Positions 1-9,047 of a stretch of DNA of 64,000 nt are shown piece after piece; position 1 is the first letter of the stretch, and every line of letters starts with the position of its first letter. Below the pieces are notes generated by a model. That model made no database searches and was not told the DNA's origin. It saw nothing but the letters and a program-made list of their open reading frames with translations. A program made the position numbers and the translations under genes. The DNA comes from Brachymonas sp049977365 (GTDB lineage Bacteria > Pseudomonadota > Gammaproteobacteria > Burkholderiales > Burkholderiaceae_C). The stretch covers positions 248,001 through 312,000 of the forward strand of contig NZ_JBNGEN010000001.1 in the NCBI RefSeq assembly GCF_049977365.1, written 5' to 3'.

Positions 1-841
1 CGTCCTCCGAGATGCCCGCGAGCTGGGCGACCATGGACACGTCGATGTCGCGGTTGATGTCGACACGGTCGAAATAGGGGTGGTTGGCCACATTGGGCAG
101 CGAGGCATTGAAGGTGGCTGGATTGCGGACGATGTTCTTGATGGCCTGCAGGCGCGGCACGTACTGGCGCGTTTCGAGCGGCATCTTCAGATCCTGATAG
201 CGGGCGCCCGGGTTGCGCTGCAGGGCCCGCTGCAGATTGCCCTCGCCCCAGTTGTAGGCGGCCAGTGCCAGCTGCCAGTCACCGAACATGGTGTAGAGGC
301 GCTGCAGGTAATCGAGGGCTGCCCGTGTGGATCGCAGCACATCGCGGCGATCATCCAGGAACATGTTCTGCCGCAGGGAATAGTGCTTGCCGGTGCTGGG
401 AATGAACTGCCAGATGCCGGCAGCCTTGGCGCTGCTGATGGCCTGGGGATTGAAGGAGCTTTCGACAAAGGGCAGCAGGGCCAGCTCGGTAGGCATGTGG
501 CGACGTTCGAGCTCCTCGACGATGTGGTAGAGGTATTTGTTGGAACGCGTGAAGAGCCGCTCCACCTGCTCGGGATGGGATGCATACCACGATTCCCGCG
601 TGCGCACGAAATCGTCATCGAGATCGGGAATGGCAAATCCCTGGCGAATGCGGTCCCACAGATCAGTGGGAACGCTCAGCCCGGAGCCACCGGCCAGTCC
701 TGCCGTTTCGCCCTGGCCGGACAGTGCTCCAGCAGAAAGGTCGGACATGCGGATGCCGACGGAGCCATTGTTCTTGTCACTGGCACAGCCCGCCAGAACG
801 GCAATGGCAATACCTACGATCATCAGACGGATGAAATGCAT
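1..841 (-). CDS. mltD: Membrane-bound lytic murein transglycosylase D, partial (C-terminus off the window)
   Basis: Cleaves peptidoglycan glycan strands to 1,6-anhydromuramyl products at the inner face of the outer membrane. The N-terminus is a lipoprotein signal: a short basic start, a hydrophobic stretch and the lipobox LAGC near residues 17-20. The SLT (lysozyme-like) domain follows, with the catalytic glutamate in LLPFVESSFNPQA, then GIWQFIPSTG and AAYNWGEGN, all family hallmarks. The frame is open to base 1, so the LysM repeats expected at the C-terminus lie outside. An in-frame ATG at 823 is an alternative start but would shorten the signal peptide. It lies 27 bp downstream of gloB on the same strand and is probably cotranscribed. 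Confidence 0.93.
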   Translation of the reverse strand, partial: MHFIRLMIVGIAIAVLAGCASDKNNGSVGIRMSDLSAGALSGQGETAGLAGGSGLSVPTDLWDRIRQGFAIPDLDDDFVRTRESWYASHPEQVERLFTRSNKYLYHIVEELERRHMPTELALLPFVESSFNPQAISSAKAAGIWQFIPSTGKHYSLRQNMFLDDRRDVLRSTRAALDYLQRLYTMFGDWQLALAAYNWGEGNLQRALQRNPGARYQDLKMPLETRQYVPRLQAIKNIVRNPATFNASLPNVANHPYFDRVDINRDIDVSMVAQLAGISED

Positions 842-868
842 GGGGAAGACTACGGGGAAAAGGGGCGG

Positions 869-1693
869 TCAGAAGTGGTCTTTCCAGGCCCTGAGAGCAG
901 CAAAGACCTCGTCGGGGCGCTGTGCCCCGGGTGCATGTGCATGCCGTTGAATGGAGAGAAGAACCTCGGGTTCTCCGGTGCGCAGAAACGGGTTGATGGC
1001 TCGTTCCAGGGACACCGTGGAAGGCAGGGTGGGCAAACCCTGGGCACGCAGGGCCTCACAGGTTTGCGCATGGGCCAGCAAGAGGGTATTGCCGGGCTCG
1101 ACCACCCGCGCAAAGCGCAGGTTGGCCAGGGTGTATTCGTGGGCTGGACAGACCCGCGTGTCCGGAGGCAGGGCAGCCAGCTTCTGCAGAGAGGCAAGCA
1201 TCTGGGCTGCGGTGCCCTCGAACAGCCGCCCGCATCCTGCTGAAAACAGGGTGTCGCCGCAGAACAGCACAGGGGCTGCTGTCCGGGAGGCAGAGGCATC
1301 GAAGGTACAGACGTAGGCCACATGACCAGCCGTGTGGCCCGGCACATCCAGCACCCGTGCCTGAAATCCGGGGAAGGTCATGACATCCCCTTCCTGCACC
1401 AGACGCACACGTTCCGGGGCCCAGGCGGCATAGGCTGCCTGTGGCACGCCATCGGCAGCGGGCAGGCACAGCAGGGGGGCATCCGATGCGCGAGCCTTGC
1501 ACAGGGCATTGATGCCCCCCACATGGTCGGCATGGTGATGCGTGACCAGGATGCCGCCCAGCACGAGCCCGTGCCGGTCGAGGTGCTCCAGCACCGGCAC
1601 GGCATCCCCCGGATCCACGACCCAGGCGGATAGGGTGTCTTCCAGTATCCAGATATAGTTGTCGGTCAGCGCAGCAAGCGCAATCAGATTCAT
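869..1693 (-). CDS. gloB: Hydroxyacylglutathione hydrolase (glyoxalase II)
   Basis: Hydrolyses S-D-lactoylglutathione to D-lactate and glutathione, the second step of cytosolic methylglyoxal detoxification. The 274-aa protein is a metallo-beta-lactamase fold; the metal-binding motif THHHADH sits at residues 51-57, with further metal ligands in DVPGHTAGH and FCGDTLF. The frame stays open far upstream, but the ATG at 1693 starts the normal family N-terminus (MNLIALAALTDNYIW). It is divergent from the methyltransferase with only 33 bp between starts, so the two must share a compact promoter region. Confidence 0.95.
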   Translation of the reverse strand: MNLIALAALTDNYIWILEDTLSAWVVDPGDAVPVLEHLDRHGLVLGGILVTHHHADHVGGINALCKARASDAPLLCLPAADGVPQAAYAAWAPERVRLVQEGDVMTFPGFQARVLDVPGHTAGHVAYVCTFDASASRTAAPVLFCGDTLFSAGCGRLFEGTAAQMLASLQKLAALPPDTRVCPAHEYTLANLRFARVVEPGNTLLLAHAQTCEALRAQGLPTLPSTVSLERAINPFLRTGEPEVLLSIQRHAHAPGAQRPDEVFAALRAWKDHF

Positions 1694-1726
1694 TGTTGAG
1701 CGGGTGGCCCTCAGGCCGGACGATGC

Positions 1727-2545
1727 ATGTCGACGCAGATTATAGATTTTGCACAATGGTTCCAGACACCGGCCGGCCGTTGTCTGCAGGATTGGGAGCT
1801 CTCCCAGGGCGATCGCGCCGTGGCGGATTGCTTCGGCTACCAGGCCCTGCAGATAGGGGCGCTGAATCTGCCGCTGCTCAGAAACAGCAGGGTGCGCCAT
1901 CGCTGGCTCGCCGGGCTGGAAACGCCTCAGGCGGCCTCCGCAGCCGAAGTATCCGCCTGCATGCAAGCCGCAGGCGCCGCATCGCCGCATCTGTTCCTGG
2001 AGCCGACCAGCTTGCCGTTTGCCGAGAACAGCCTCGATCTGGTCATCCTGCCCCATACCCTGGAAGCCAGCGCCGACGCCCATGCCACGCTGCGCGAAGT
2101 GGCCCGGGTTCTCGTGCCCGAAGGGCGGGTGCTGATCTTCGGGTTCAACCCTCTGAGCCTGTGGGGGGTGCAGCAGTGGCACCACCTGTTCATGGATCGG
2201 CTCGGGCTGGAAGGCCCTCCCTTCATCCCGGATGTGGACGACTTCATCGGCTACCACCGTCTGCAGGACTGGCTGCACCTGCTCAATCTGGACATCGACG
2301 CGGGGCGTTTCGGCTGCTATCGCCCGGGCCTGCACAGCCAGACCTGGTTTGACCGGCTGGGCTGGATGGAAAAGGCAGGGGACCGCTGGTGGCCCATTCT
2401 GGGAGGTGTGTATTTCCTGCAGGCCGTCAAGCGCGTGCGCGGAGTGCGTATGATTCAGCCCCGCTGGAAGCTGGCCAAGCTGGCGCGTGGCAGCATGCCC
2501 GTGGCCCAGCGTCGACCAGCGGCGCGGCGGGACATGACTCCATGA
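1727..2545 (+). CDS. Class I SAM-dependent methyltransferase
   Basis: 272 aa with a methyltransferase fold of the Methyltransf_11 type. The recognisable parts are the acidic strand and loop LPFAENSLDLVILPHTLE (about residues 96-113) and the following helix/strand with LREVARVLVPEGRVLIFGFNP. The glycine-rich SAM motif I is weak at the N-terminus. The substrate is unknown. Genes of this type next to gloB and rnhA are a common betaproteobacterial arrangement, which supports it being real but does not give a function. It ends 16 bp before rnhA and is probably cotranscribed with it. Confidence 0.85.
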   Translation: MSTQIIDFAQWFQTPAGRCLQDWELSQGDRAVADCFGYQALQIGALNLPLLRNSRVRHRWLAGLETPQAASAAEVSACMQAAGAASPHLFLEPTSLPFAENSLDLVILPHTLEASADAHATLREVARVLVPEGRVLIFGFNPLSLWGVQQWHHLFMDRLGLEGPPFIPDVDDFIGYHRLQDWLHLLNLDIDAGRFGCYRPGLHSQTWFDRLGWMEKAGDRWWPILGGVYFLQAVKRVRGVRMIQPRWKLAKLARGSMPVAQRRPAARRDMTP

Positions 2546-2561
2546 GGAATCGGACATTCAG

Positions 2562-3047
2562 ATGACAGAAACAAGCACGCAGCACGTGACCCTGTATACC
2601 GACGGGGCCTGCAAGGGCAACCCGGGACCGGGAGGATGGGGTGTATGGCTCCAGAGCGGTCCGCACAGCAAGGAACTTTTCGGCGGTGAGCTCAACACCA
2701 CCAACAACCGCATGGAGCTCATGGCGGTGATTCAGGGCCTGTCGGCGCTCAAGCGCCCCTGCCACGTCACCATCTATCTCGACAGCCAGTATGTCCGGCA
2801 GGGCATTACCGAATGGATTCATGGCTGGAAGAAAAAAGGCTGGAAGACAGCGGCCAAGCAGCCCGTCAAGAACGCCGAACTGTGGCGCGCGCTCGATGCG
2901 CTCGTGCACGACGGCACGCACCGCATCGAGTGGCATTGGGTCAAGGGCCATGCAGGCATCCCCGGCAACGAAAAAGCCGATGAACTGGCCAATCGGGGAG
3001 TCGATCAGGCCCTGGCCTCGGGGGCAGGCTCGGCACTGCAGTCCTGA
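2562..3047 (+). CDS. rnhA: Ribonuclease HI
   Basis: Cuts the RNA strand of RNA:DNA hybrids (R-loops, Okazaki primers). At 161 aa it has the normal length of the family. The four acidic metal ligands are visible: D14 in YTDGACKGNPGPGG, E52 in NNRMEL, D74 in YLDSQYV and D140 in GNEKADELAN; the basic handle region HGWKKKGWKTA is also present. It follows the methyltransferase gene by 16 bp. In many relatives dnaQ is next to rnhA; here dnaQ is about 36 kb away beside the isc operon. Confidence 0.97.
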   Translation: MTETSTQHVTLYTDGACKGNPGPGGWGVWLQSGPHSKELFGGELNTTNNRMELMAVIQGLSALKRPCHVTIYLDSQYVRQGITEWIHGWKKKGWKTAAKQPVKNAELWRALDALVHDGTHRIEWHWVKGHAGIPGNEKADELANRGVDQALASGAGSALQS

Positions 3048-3189
3048 ATGCTTCCTCCCCTGCGTGAGGTGCGCCTGCCGGGTGGACGTGTCCTTTCACA
3101 TGCAGGACGAGAGAGGGCGTGAACTGTTTCTCCGGGTTTTGGTGGTACGCTTTTCGTGATTTTCCCCTTGCCTTTTCTGTTGGTTTCCC

Positions 3190-3660
3190 ATGTCCAGCTC
3201 TGACTCCTCTTCCCTCGTTTTCGTGCTCAACGGTCCCAATCTGAACCTGCTGGGCTCGCGGGAACCCGACATCTACGGCGCTGCCACTCTGGCGGATGTG
3301 GAGCGTCTCTGTGCTTCCGCCTGTACCCGGCACGGCTGGACGCTGGACTTCCGGCAAAGCAACCATGAAGGCGATCTGGTCGATGCCATCCACGAGGCCG
3401 GGCGTGCCCATGCCGCCGGGCGACTGGTGGGTGTCGTGCTCAATGCAGGGGCCTATACGCACACCAGCGTTGCGCTGCTCGATGCCATCAAGGGCACGTC
3501 CATCCCGCTGGTGGAACTGCACATCAGCAACGTGTTTGCGCGGGAGGCCTTCCGCCACCATTCGTACATTTCCCCCGCTGCGCGGGCCGTGATGTGCGGA
3601 TGGGGCGTGCAGGGGTATGCCATGGCCATCGACGGCATGGCCAGCTGGCAGCCGGCATAA
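3190..3660 (+). CDS. aroQ: 3-dehydroquinate dehydratase, type II
   Basis: Converts 3-dehydroquinate to 3-dehydroshikimate in the shikimate pathway. It is 156 aa, typical for the small dodecameric type II enzyme. The N-terminal NGPNLNLLGSREPDIYG carries the catalytic Arg24 and Tyr29; LNAGAYTHTSVAL and ELHISNVFAREAFRHHSYIS supply the substrate-binding Asn and the catalytic His. It runs 14 bp ahead of coaBC, so the two are likely one transcript. The 140 bp before it contain no other gene that I can see. Confidence 0.97.
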   Translation: MSSSDSSSLVFVLNGPNLNLLGSREPDIYGAATLADVERLCASACTRHGWTLDFRQSNHEGDLVDAIHEAGRAHAAGRLVGVVLNAGAYTHTSVALLDAIKGTSIPLVELHISNVFAREAFRHHSYISPAARAVMCGWGVQGYAMAIDGMASWQPA

Positions 3661-3674
3661 GGAGGCGCTTTCCC

Positions 3675-4964
3675 ATGCATACCGAGCCTGTTCTTGCTCC
3701 CGCATCCCCGTCCGCTGCCGCACTTTTGCCTGCGGAAGATGGCCGCCCCCTGGACGGACGGCGCATTCTGCTGGGTCTGACCGGCGGCATTGCCTGCTAC
3801 AAGTCGGCTGAGCTCTGCCGGCTGCTGGTCAAGGCCGGCGCTCAGGTGCAGGTCATGATGACCGAGGCTGCAGGGCAGTTCATCACCCCCGTCACCATGC
3901 AGGCCCTCAGCGGCCAGCCGGTGATCCTTTCGCAATGGGATGCGCGCAGTGCAGATCACATGCCGCATATCCACCTCGGACGGGATGCGGACGCCATCGT
4001 GCTGGCTCCCTGCAGCGCAGACTTCATCGCCCGTCTGGCCCAGGGCCGATCCGACGAACTCGTCAGTCTCACGTGCCTGGCGCGTCCGGCGGGCAAGCCC
4101 CTGCTGGTGGCTCCCGCCATGAACCGCGAAATGTGGGCCCATCCTGCCACGGTACGCAATGTGGCCCAGATTGCGGCAGATGGAGCCCAGGTGCTGGGGG
4201 TGGGGTGTGGCCCGCAGGCCTGCGGAGAAACCGGAGATGGCCGGATGCTGGAGCCGGAGCAGATCCTGGAAGCGCTGGTGGCTCACTTCACTCCCAAGGT
4301 GCTGGCAGGCGTGCAGGTGCTGGTCACTGCCGGCCCGACTTTCGAGCCGATTGACCCCGTGCGCGGCATTACCAATCACTCCAGCGGCAAGATGGGGTTT
4401 GCCATTGCCGCAGCAGCCGCGCGGGCAGGCGCGCAGGTCACGCTGGTGGCTGGCCCTGTGCAGCTCCCGACACCGGCGGGCGTACAGCGGGTTCAGGTGC
4501 AGACAGCCCGGCAGATGCTCGATGCCGTGCAGGCCCATGTACCGGAGCAGGGTGTCTTCGTTGCCACGGCAGCCGTGGCCGACTGGCGCCCTGCCACGTT
4601 TTCCGACACCAAGATCAAGAAGGATCCCCAGGCCCAGGTCCCGACCCTGCACTTCGTGGAGAATCCCGACATTCTGGCCACCATCGCCCAAAGCCCTCAG
4701 GCAAGGGCAGGGCGCCTGTACTGTGTGGGATTTGCCGCAGAGAGCCATGACCTTCTGCGCCATGCACAGGCCAAGCGGCTGCGCAAGCAAGTGCCGCTGC
4801 TGGTGGGCAACATCGGCCCCGCCACCTTCGGCAAGGACGACAACGCCCTGCTGCTGGTCTCGGATCACGAAGTGATCGAATTCCCTCGCGCTTCCAAGAC
4901 GGCTCTGGCCGTCCAGCTCATCACCTATGTCTCGCAGCGGCTTGCAGCCATGGCCGCAAGCTGA
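3675..4964 (+). CDS. coaBC: Bifunctional phosphopantothenoylcysteine decarboxylase / phosphopantothenate-cysteine ligase
   Basis: Performs two consecutive steps of coenzyme A synthesis: CTP-dependent coupling of cysteine to 4'-phosphopantothenate (CoaB) and FMN-dependent decarboxylation (CoaC). At 429 aa, the CoaC half has the flavoprotein start GGIACYKSAEL, the active-site region around SADHMPHIHLGRDAD, PAMNREMW and the GCGPQACGETGDGRM substrate flap. The CoaB half begins near VLVTAGPTFEPIDPVRGITN and carries the KIKK motif. The reading frame is open upstream of the start, but the ATG at 3675 has a good AAGGAGG ribosome site just before it, between the aroQ stop and the start. Confidence 0.96.
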   Translation: MHTEPVLAPASPSAAALLPAEDGRPLDGRRILLGLTGGIACYKSAELCRLLVKAGAQVQVMMTEAAGQFITPVTMQALSGQPVILSQWDARSADHMPHIHLGRDADAIVLAPCSADFIARLAQGRSDELVSLTCLARPAGKPLLVAPAMNREMWAHPATVRNVAQIAADGAQVLGVGCGPQACGETGDGRMLEPEQILEALVAHFTPKVLAGVQVLVTAGPTFEPIDPVRGITNHSSGKMGFAIAAAAARAGAQVTLVAGPVQLPTPAGVQRVQVQTARQMLDAVQAHVPEQGVFVATAAVADWRPATFSDTKIKKDPQAQVPTLHFVENPDILATIAQSPQARAGRLYCVGFAAESHDLLRHAQAKRLRKQVPLLVGNIGPATFGKDDNALLLVSDHEVIEFPRASKTALAVQLITYVSQRLAAMAAS

Positions 4965-5079
4965 GACGGTGCAGCACACCCAGATCGGATGCTGCCTTTA
5001 CCTTTTCGGCCTTTCGGGCTGAAGCAATGAGAAAGCCACGGGCAAGAGGAGGGCGCTGGCGCCTCACCTCCTGCGAGCC

Positions 5080-5568
5080 TCACTTGCAGTTGGCAGCAAT
5101 GGCCTCTTCGGCCCGCTTGAGCTCGGCCGCCTTGGCGGTGTCATCCATGATGATGCGTTCTCCCTTGGCATTCATCGTGGAGACGCGGTAGCCGGACTGC
5201 AGCGTGTTGCGATAGCTCTGCGCACGCTGGCAGTTGTCGGCCTTGACCTTGGCTTCCTTCTCGGCGGCAGCCTTTTTCCTGGCTTCCTCTTCCGCATTGC
5301 CGCCAGCCGGCTTGGACGCAGCGGCATGTGGAACAGCCGAAGCAGCCGTTCTGGACACGACAGTGTGCAGGCCGTGCGAGCCAGCGCCCGGGCGACGCAG
5401 AATGTTCTTAGCCGGCACACTCGATGGCGGCGGACGGTCACTGTAGACCTTGTGCCCTGCGTGATCGATCCATGCCCACTGGGCAAAGGCCCCCGTGGCC
5501 GCGCTTGCCGCCAGGACCAGAAAACCCTGCCGCATGATGTGGAGTGTCTTTTGCATGCTGATTCGCAT
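5080..5568 (-). CDS. Secreted DUF4124-domain protein
   Basis: 162 aa with an N-terminal signal peptide (hydrophobic run ending GAFAQ) followed by the WAWIDHAGHKVYSDRPPP signature of DUF4124, a short domain common in betaproteobacterial envelope proteins. The C-terminal half is charged and Ala/Lys/Glu-rich (EEEARKKAAAEKEAKVKA), probably helical, and includes two cysteines. Function is unknown. ATG starts exist at 5568 and 5556; I chose 5568 because a purine-rich GACGAGG precedes it. It is transcribed away from guaB, 139 bp apart. Confidence 0.8.
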   Translation of the reverse strand: MRISMQKTLHIMRQGFLVLAASAATGAFAQWAWIDHAGHKVYSDRPPPSSVPAKNILRRPGAGSHGLHTVVSRTAASAVPHAAASKPAGGNAEEEARKKAAAEKEAKVKADNCQRAQSYRNTLQSGYRVSTMNAKGERIIMDDTAKAAELKRAEEAIAANCK

Positions 5569-5707
5569 CCTCGTCTTCTTCTTGCGATGACCCAAGTGTA
5601 GCCCTCCGGATGGCGGGCAAAGGCACATCCCGGCCAAGCGGCGCTCTGCACGCGGGTGGCAAGACCGAATTGCAACAGGTACAATCTCTCTTTTGGAGGA
5701 ATACCCC

Positions 5708-7177
5708 ATGCGTCTGCTCGGCAAAGCGCTCACATTTGACGACGTTCTTCTGGTGCCCGCCTATTCGCAAGTGTTGCCCAAGGACACTTCGCTCCGCACC
5801 CAATTCACCCGCGACATCACGCTCAATCTTCCCCTCGTGTCCGCTGCCATGGACACGGTGACCGAGGCCCGCCTGGCCATCGCCATGGCGCAGGAAGGCG
5901 GCATCGGCATCGTGCACAAGAACCTGACTGCCCAGGAGCAGGCAGCCCAGGTCGCCAAGGTCAAGCGCCACGAAAGCGGTCTTCTCAAGGACCCCGTGGT
6001 CATCACGCCCGACACCACGGTCCTGCAGGTCAAGCAGCTCTCCGACGAGCTGGGCGTGTCCGGCTTTCCCGTGATCGACGGCGGCAAAGTGGTAGGCATC
6101 GTCACCAACCGCGACATCCGCTTCGAGACCCGTCTTGATGTGCCCGTGCGCGACATCATGACCCAGCGCGAAAAACTCATCACCGTTCCCGAGGGCACCG
6201 CCCCCAAGGACGCCAAGGAGCTGCTCCACAGGCACAAGCTCGAACGCCTGCTGGTCGTCAACGATGCCTTCGAGCTCAAGGGGCTCATCCTCGTCAAGGA
6301 CATCAACAAGCAGACCAACTTCCCCAATGCAGCCCGTGACGAGAACGGCCGCCTGCTCGTAGGCGCCGCCGTCGGTGTCGGTGCAGGGACCGAAGAGCGG
6401 GTGGAAGCCCTGGTCAAGGCCGGGGTCGATGCCCTGGTGGTCGACACGGCCCACGGTCACAGCCATGGCGTCATCGAGCGCGTGCGCTGGGTCAAGCAGC
6501 ACTATCCCCAGGTGCAGGTCATCGGCGGCAACATCGCCACCGGCGAAGCTGCCAAGGCCCTGGTCGAAGCAGGAGCCGATGCCGTCAAGGTAGGCATCGG
6601 CCCCGGCTCGATCTGCACCACCCGCATCGTCGCCGGCGTGGGCGTTCCCCAGGTCACGGCCATCGACAACGTGGCCACGGCACTGCGCGGCACGGGCGTG
6701 CCCCTCATCGCCGATGGCGGTGTGCGCTTCAGCGGCGACATCTCCAAGGCCATCGCGGCAGGTGCCAGCACCGTCATGATGGGCGGCATGTTTGCAGGCA
6801 CCGAGGAAGCTCCCGGTGAGGTCATCCTCTTCCAGGGCCGCAGCTACAAGAGCTATCGCGGCATGGGCTCCATCGGTGCCATGCAGCAGGGCAGTGCCGA
6901 TCGCTACTTCCAGGAAAGCAGCACCGGCAACCCCAACGCCGACAAGCTGGTTCCCGAAGGCATCGAAGGGCGCGTTCCCTACAAGGGCTCTGTCGTCGCC
7001 ATCATCTACCAGATGGCTGGCGGCCTGCGGGCAAGCATGGGCTATTGCGGATGCGGCACCATCGAAGACATGCGCAACAAGGCCGAGTTCGTCCAGATCA
7101 CGGCAGCCGGCATTCGTGAAAGCCATGTGCATGATGTGCAGATCACCAAGGAAGCGCCCAACTACCGCGCAGACTGA
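5708..7177 (+). CDS. guaB: Inosine-5'-monophosphate dehydrogenase
   Basis: Oxidises IMP to XMP with NAD+, the committed step to guanine nucleotides. The 489-aa protein has the usual layout: catalytic barrel start (KALTFDDVLLVPAYS), two CBS domains at about residues 95-205, then the active-site loop GIGPGSICTTRIVAGVGVPQ with the catalytic cysteine and the flap near MGSIGAMQQGSADRY. The ATG at 5708 has GGAGGA at 5694-5699; a TACAAT hexamer at 5679-5684 is a plausible -10. It is followed by guaA, which finishes GMP synthesis, with a terminator between the two. Confidence 0.97.
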   Translation: MRLLGKALTFDDVLLVPAYSQVLPKDTSLRTQFTRDITLNLPLVSAAMDTVTEARLAIAMAQEGGIGIVHKNLTAQEQAAQVAKVKRHESGLLKDPVVITPDTTVLQVKQLSDELGVSGFPVIDGGKVVGIVTNRDIRFETRLDVPVRDIMTQREKLITVPEGTAPKDAKELLHRHKLERLLVVNDAFELKGLILVKDINKQTNFPNAARDENGRLLVGAAVGVGAGTEERVEALVKAGVDALVVDTAHGHSHGVIERVRWVKQHYPQVQVIGGNIATGEAAKALVEAGADAVKVGIGPGSICTTRIVAGVGVPQVTAIDNVATALRGTGVPLIADGGVRFSGDISKAIAAGASTVMMGGMFAGTEEAPGEVILFQGRSYKSYRGMGSIGAMQQGSADRYFQESSTGNPNADKLVPEGIEGRVPYKGSVVAIIYQMAGGLRASMGYCGCGTIEDMRNKAEFVQITAAGIRESHVHDVQITKEAPNYRAD

Positions 7178-7211
7178 GCGTTCTCTGCACGCGTGACGTG
7201 ACACGACACAC

Positions 7212-7249
7212 GGCCAGTGCCTGCCCGGCGGACACTGGCCGCATTTTTT
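7212..7249 (+). terminator. Rho-independent terminator after guaB
   Basis: A perfect 8-bp stem (GGCCAGTG at 7212-7219, CACTGGCC at 7233-7240) with a 13-nt loop is followed by GCA and six T residues at 7244-7249. It sits 34 bp past the guaB stop and 52 bp before guaA, so it may end or attenuate guaB transcription before guaA. Confidence 0.8.
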
Positions 7250-7300
7250 CCATCCTCTCCATCTTTGGCGGTCATTCCGCCTTCTTGCAGGTAGCACTCC

Positions 7301-8920
7301 ATGCAGCATGACAAGATTCTGATCCTCGACTTCGGCTCCCAGGTAACCCAGCTGATCGCTCGCCGCGTGCGTGAAGCCCATGTCTACTGCGAAGTGCACC
7401 CCTGTGACGTCAGCAGCGAATGGGTGCGCGAATTTGCCTCCGACGGCAAGCTCAAGGGCGTGATCCTGTCCGGCAGCCATGCCAGCGCCTACGAGGAAAG
7501 CACGGACAAGGCGCCCGATGGCGTGTTCGAGCTTGGCGTGCCGGTGCTGGGCATCTGCTACGGTATGCAGACCATGGCCCTGCAGCTGGGCGGCAAGGTG
7601 GAAAGCGGTCGCCAGCGCGAATTCGGCTACGCCGAAGTGCGTGCGCATGGCCACACCAAGCTCCTCGATGCGCTGGCCGACTTCACCACGCCCGAAGGCC
7701 ACGGCATGCTCAAGGTCTGGATGAGCCATGGCGACAAGGTATCTGCCATGCCCGAGGGGTTCAGCCTCATGGCATCCACCCCGAGCTGCCCCATTGCCGG
7801 CATGGCTGACGAAGCCCGCGGCTATTACGCGGTGCAGTTTCATCCCGAAGTCACCCATACCGTGCAGGGCAGAGCCATGCTGGAGCGCTTTGTGCTCGGC
7901 ATCTGCGGCGCAGAACCCGACTGGATCATGCGTGACCATATCGAGGAAGCCGTCAAGGCAATCCGCGCGCAGGTCGGAGACGAAGAAGTCATCCTCGGCC
8001 TGTCGGGCGGTGTCGATTCCAGTGTGGCGGCAGCCCTCATCCACCGCGCCATCGGAGACCAGCTCACCTGCGTCTTCGTCGACCACGGCCTGCTGCGTCT
8101 CAATGAAGGGGACATGGTCATGGAGATGTTCTCCGGCAAGCTGCAGGCCAAAGTCATCCGTGTCGATGCCAGCGACCTCTTCCTGAACGCCCTGGCCGGC
8201 GTCTCTGACCCCGAGCAAAAACGCAAGATCATCGGTCGCCTCTTCGTCGATGTCTTCAAGTCCGAAGCCGAGAAGCTCAAGGCCAGCGGCACCGGCCACA
8301 AGGGCGCGACCTTCCTGGCGCAGGGCACCATCTACCCCGACGTCATCGAATCCGGTGGTGCCAAGAGCAAGAAAGCCGTTGTCATCAAGAGCCACCACAA
8401 CGTGGGCGGCCTCCCCGAGCAGCTCGGACTCAAGCTCCTCGAACCCCTGCGCGATCTTTTCAAGGACGAAGTCCGCGAACTCGGTGTGGCGCTCGGCCTT
8501 CCCCATGACATGGTCTACCGCCACCCCTTCCCCGGTCCGGGCCTCGGTGTGCGCATCCTCGGTGAAGTCCGCAAGGAATACGCCGACCTCCTGCGCCGTG
8601 CCGATGCCATTTTCATCGAGGAGCTCCGTGCCTGCATCGACCACAACAGCGGCAAGAGCTGGTACGACCTGACCAGCCAGGCCTTCACCGTCTTCCTGCC
8701 CGTCAAGAGCGTGGGCGTCATGGGCGATGGCCGCACCTACGACTACGTCGTGGCCCTCCGCGCCGTCCAGACCAGCGACTTCATGACCGCCGACTGGGCC
8801 GAACTGCCCTACGCCCTCCTCAAGAAAGTCAGCAGCCGCATCATCAACGAAGTCCGCGGCATCAACCGCGTCACCTACGACGTCAGCAGCAAACCGCCTG
8901 CTACGATTGAGTGGGAGTAA
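7301..8920 (+). CDS. guaA: GMP synthase (glutamine-hydrolysing)
   Basis: Aminates XMP to GMP with glutamine and ATP. The 539-aa protein has a class I glutamine amidotransferase domain (Cys86 in GICYGMQT, His/Glu in FHPEVTH), the ATP-pyrophosphatase P-loop LGLSGGVDSSV near residue 228, and the C-terminal dimerisation domain ending PPATIEWE. It appears full length. Its 3' end is a well-known target of tyrosine-recombinase islands, and an integrase remnant in fact begins 221 bp downstream in the same orientation. Confidence 0.97.
   Translation: MQHDKILILDFGSQVTQLIARRVREAHVYCEVHPCDVSSEWVREFASDGKLKGVILSGSHASAYEESTDKAPDGVFELGVPVLGICYGMQTMALQLGGKVESGRQREFGYAEVRAHGHTKLLDALADFTTPEGHGMLKVWMSHGDKVSAMPEGFSLMASTPSCPIAGMADEARGYYAVQFHPEVTHTVQGRAMLERFVLGICGAEPDWIMRDHIEEAVKAIRAQVGDEEVILGLSGGVDSSVAAALIHRAIGDQLTCVFVDHGLLRLNEGDMVMEMFSGKLQAKVIRVDASDLFLNALAGVSDPEQKRKIIGRLFVDVFKSEAEKLKASGTGHKGATFLAQGTIYPDVIESGGAKSKKAVVIKSHHNVGGLPEQLGLKLLEPLRDLFKDEVRELGVALGLPHDMVYRHPFPGPGLGVRILGEVRKEYADLLRRADAIFIEELRACIDHNSGKSWYDLTSQAFTVFLPVKSVGVMGDGRTYDYVVALRAVQTSDFMTADWAELPYALLKKVSSRIINEVRGINRVTYDVSSKPPATIEWE
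8903..8920 (+). other. Probable island attachment site (guaA 3' end)
   Basis: The last codons of guaA are followed directly by non-core DNA and an integrase gene in the same orientation. This is the arrangement expected when an element integrates at the guaA 3' end and restores the coding end. I found no second copy of this 18-bp sequence at the far edge near 14,043-14,069, so the exact core and the attR partner are not established. Confidence 0.35.
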
Positions 8921-9047
8921 ATTTCTCTCGTTTCAGGACTTCCCATGGCGTGTCGGTTCTTCCGAGAAACGCAGTCCTGACAAGAGGTTAGCGTCCCACT
9001 TGGTCCCATGCTGCTTCGCCGGTGCCCGACAGTTCTGTCGGTACCGG

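Noticed and set aside
5438..8644. Open frame of 1068 codons on the minus strand across guaB and guaA
   Set aside because: It is antisense to two certain genes, rich in His/Ala/Gly/Asp as expected from mirror codon bias, and has no family-like segment apart from the DUF4124 start region.
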